A stretch of 7,473 nucleotides of DNA, taken from an uncultured bacterium (GTDB lineage Bacteria > Bacteroidota > Bacteroidia > Bacteroidales > Paludibacteraceae). Both the position numbers and the translations under genes were made by a program. The stretch covers positions 1 to 7,473 of the forward strand of contig CAMTOX010000088.1 of NCBI GenBank assembly GCA_947074225.1, given 5' to 3'. The notes under the pieces are model-generated. The model ran no database searches, had not been told where the DNA came from, and was given only the letters and a program-made list of their open reading frames with translations. This document shows positions 6,124-7,473 of the stretch, piece by piece. How positions within the stretch are numbered: the first letter of the stretch is position 1; every line of letters begins with the position of its first letter.

Positions 6124-7473
6124 TTACTTCGATTGTGAACTCCCTTTTTTCGATATTTTTTTTAATATCGGAATTTCAGATAATGGAAGGTCTTTTTTGA
6201 TGGTATAAATAACAAAAATACCTAGTAAAATTGTTCTTATCATTAAGTTTAACCATAGGTAAGGAGTGGTGCCAAAATAGGCTATCAAAGTTAGCACAAT
6301 AGTCAATAAACTATATATACCAATGCTTTTTAGTGGATAGTTTATCGGATAATACTTCTGACCAAAAGCATATGAAAGAATCATCATCACTATATACGAT
6401 ACCAAAGAGGCACCTGCCGACGCCCAATAGTGGTATTTAGGTACGTATAAGTAATTTATTAAGACTACGATAATAAGACCTATGATGGAAAATATTGCGC
6501 CATAAAAGGTTTTGTCTGTGAGTTTATACCATAACGAAAGGTTGTAAACTATACCTTGGATAAGATACGTCATTAAAACGATTGGAATAATCTGTAATCC
6601 CTCACGATACTCGGGGCCTAAGACATATTGGAATATATCTTTAAAGAATACCATACCTAAGAAGATAAAGAGCGCTGTAATGATATAATATTTCATTGCA
6701 GCAGAGTAGGACTCTTTGCTATCTTTCTCCTTATATTTTGCAAATACAAAAGGTTCATAAGCAAATCGGAAAGCATAGGTAAACATCATCATAATCATGG
6801 CTATCTTAAAGCTTGCACCATAAACACCAAGTAATTTCATGCTTACCTCGGGATCAGGGAAAAAGAATGGAAACAATATCTTGTCTATGGTTTGATTCAT
6901 GATTCCGGCTATACCTAATAGCATGAGAGGTAGTGAGTAACGCAATATCTGTTTTAGTAGTGCGCCATCAAAGTTCCATTTACCGGCAAAGATAAATGGT
7001 AGTAAACAGATGAAGGATATTGTTGTGGAGATAACATTCGAGATGAAGATATATCCTACACCATAATCCGAACGATAAAACCAACTTATAAGGTCGGGGT
7101 TTGTTTCCATTAATTTCGGACATCCCACAAGAAAGAATATGTTGAAACCAATGTTTGTTAGAATCATGATGAGCTTGATACTGGCAAACATAAAGGGTTT
7201 ATTCTTGTACCTCAAATAGGAGAAAGGAATAGAGCAAAAAGCATCCAGTGCCACAATGGGACCTAACATGGCAATATATTCTGGACGAATGCCATAATCT
7301 AAGGTATTGGCAATTGGAGTGGCAAAGAAGAAACTTGCTACAGCAAATATCAATGAGGTGCTGCCCACGCAAATCATCGTGGTGCTATATACTCTATTGT
7401 CCTTAGCCTCTTCGGGGGTCTGTTTGTTGATGAAACGGAAGAAACCGGTTTCCATGCCATAGGTTAGAATAAC
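6124..7473 (-). CDS. Oligosaccharide/polysaccharide flippase, MOP superfamily (partial, 5' end outside window)
   Basis: This is a multi-spanning inner-membrane protein of the Wzx/RfbX-like flippase group, which moves lipid-linked sugars across the membrane. The visible part is about 449 codons with roughly eleven or twelve hydrophobic helices. Features familiar from Bacteroidetes members are LTYGMETGFFRF at the visible start and FTYAFRFAYEPFVFAKYKEK in the middle. A basic tail (KKISKKGSSQSK) ends the protein. The ATG at 7455 is not the real start: the frame stays open to the window edge (VILTYG before that Met), and the family normally has about 60 more residues including the first membrane helices. 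It runs in the same direction as mreB, 95 bases upstream. Its substrate (O-antigen, capsule, glycoprotein glycan or lipid II) cannot be told from sequence. A dedicated MurJ-type role is possible but unsupported. Confidence 0.88.
   Translation of the reverse strand, partial: VILTYGMETGFFRFINKQTPEEAKDNRVYSTTMICVGSTSLIFAVASFFFATPIANTLDYGIRPEYIAMLGPIVALDAFCSIPFSYLRYKNKPFMFASIKLIMILTNIGFNIFFLVGCPKLMETNPDLISWFYRSDYGVGYIFISNVISTTISFICLLPFIFAGKWNFDGALLKQILRYSLPLMLLGIAGIMNQTIDKILFPFFFPDPEVSMKLLGVYGASFKIAMIMMMFTYAFRFAYEPFVFAKYKEKDSKESYSAAMKYYIITALFIFLGMVFFKDIFQYVLGPEYREGLQIIPIVLMTYLIQGIVYNLSLWYKLTDKTFYGAIFSIIGLIIVVLINYLYVPKYHYWASAGASLVSYIVMMILSYAFGQKYYPINYPLKSIGIYSLLTIVLTLIAYFGTTPYLWLNLMIRTILLGIFVIYTIKKDLPLSEIPILKKISKKGSSQSK

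Noticed and set aside
6124..7455. Treating the ATG at 7455 as the flippase start
   Set aside because: The frame is open to the window edge and the preceding residues LTYG belong to the family's conserved LTYGMETGFFRF, so this methionine is internal.

Overview
The window carries a complete cell-elongation (Rod complex) gene cluster of a Bacteroidetes bacterium, most likely order Bacteroidales. All genes are on the minus strand, so transcription runs from high to low coordinates. Four things support the assignment: AT-rich DNA, AT-rich leaders without Shine-Dalgarno sequences, an MreB opening with MGLFSLTQE, and a RodA of about 475 residues with extra central membrane segments. I cannot name the genus.

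Layout in transcription order. (1) 7473-6124: the 3' part of a multi-spanning oligosaccharide/polysaccharide flippase of the MOP superfamily; its N-terminus lies beyond the window. (2) 6123-6029: a short leader with a perfect Bacteroidetes-type -7 element (TAAATTTG), a plausible mreB promoter. (3) 6028-5006: mreB. (4) 5005-4828: a 178-base gap holding two inverted repeats, one a near-perfect 41-base dyad ending 13 bases before the mreC start codon. (5) 4827-216: mreC, mreD, mrdA (PBP2) and rodA, each overlapping the next by 4 to 11 bases and so probably translationally coupled. (6) 215-1: no recognisable gene and no convincing terminator.

Together MreB filaments, the MreC/MreD membrane proteins, the RodA glycosyltransferase and the PBP2 transpeptidase form the machine that inserts peptidoglycan along the side wall. 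The flippase moves lipid-linked sugars across the inner membrane. Its specific substrate is unknown, and a link to the Rod genes is only positional.

I found no undescribed multi-gene system; the gene content is classic. The points worth a second look are small: an in-frame TGA that appears to have cut the conserved C-terminal tail off RodA, the structured mreB-mreC gap, a Cys/His cluster in PBP2 suggesting a metal site, and altered residues in the otherwise conserved core of MreD.
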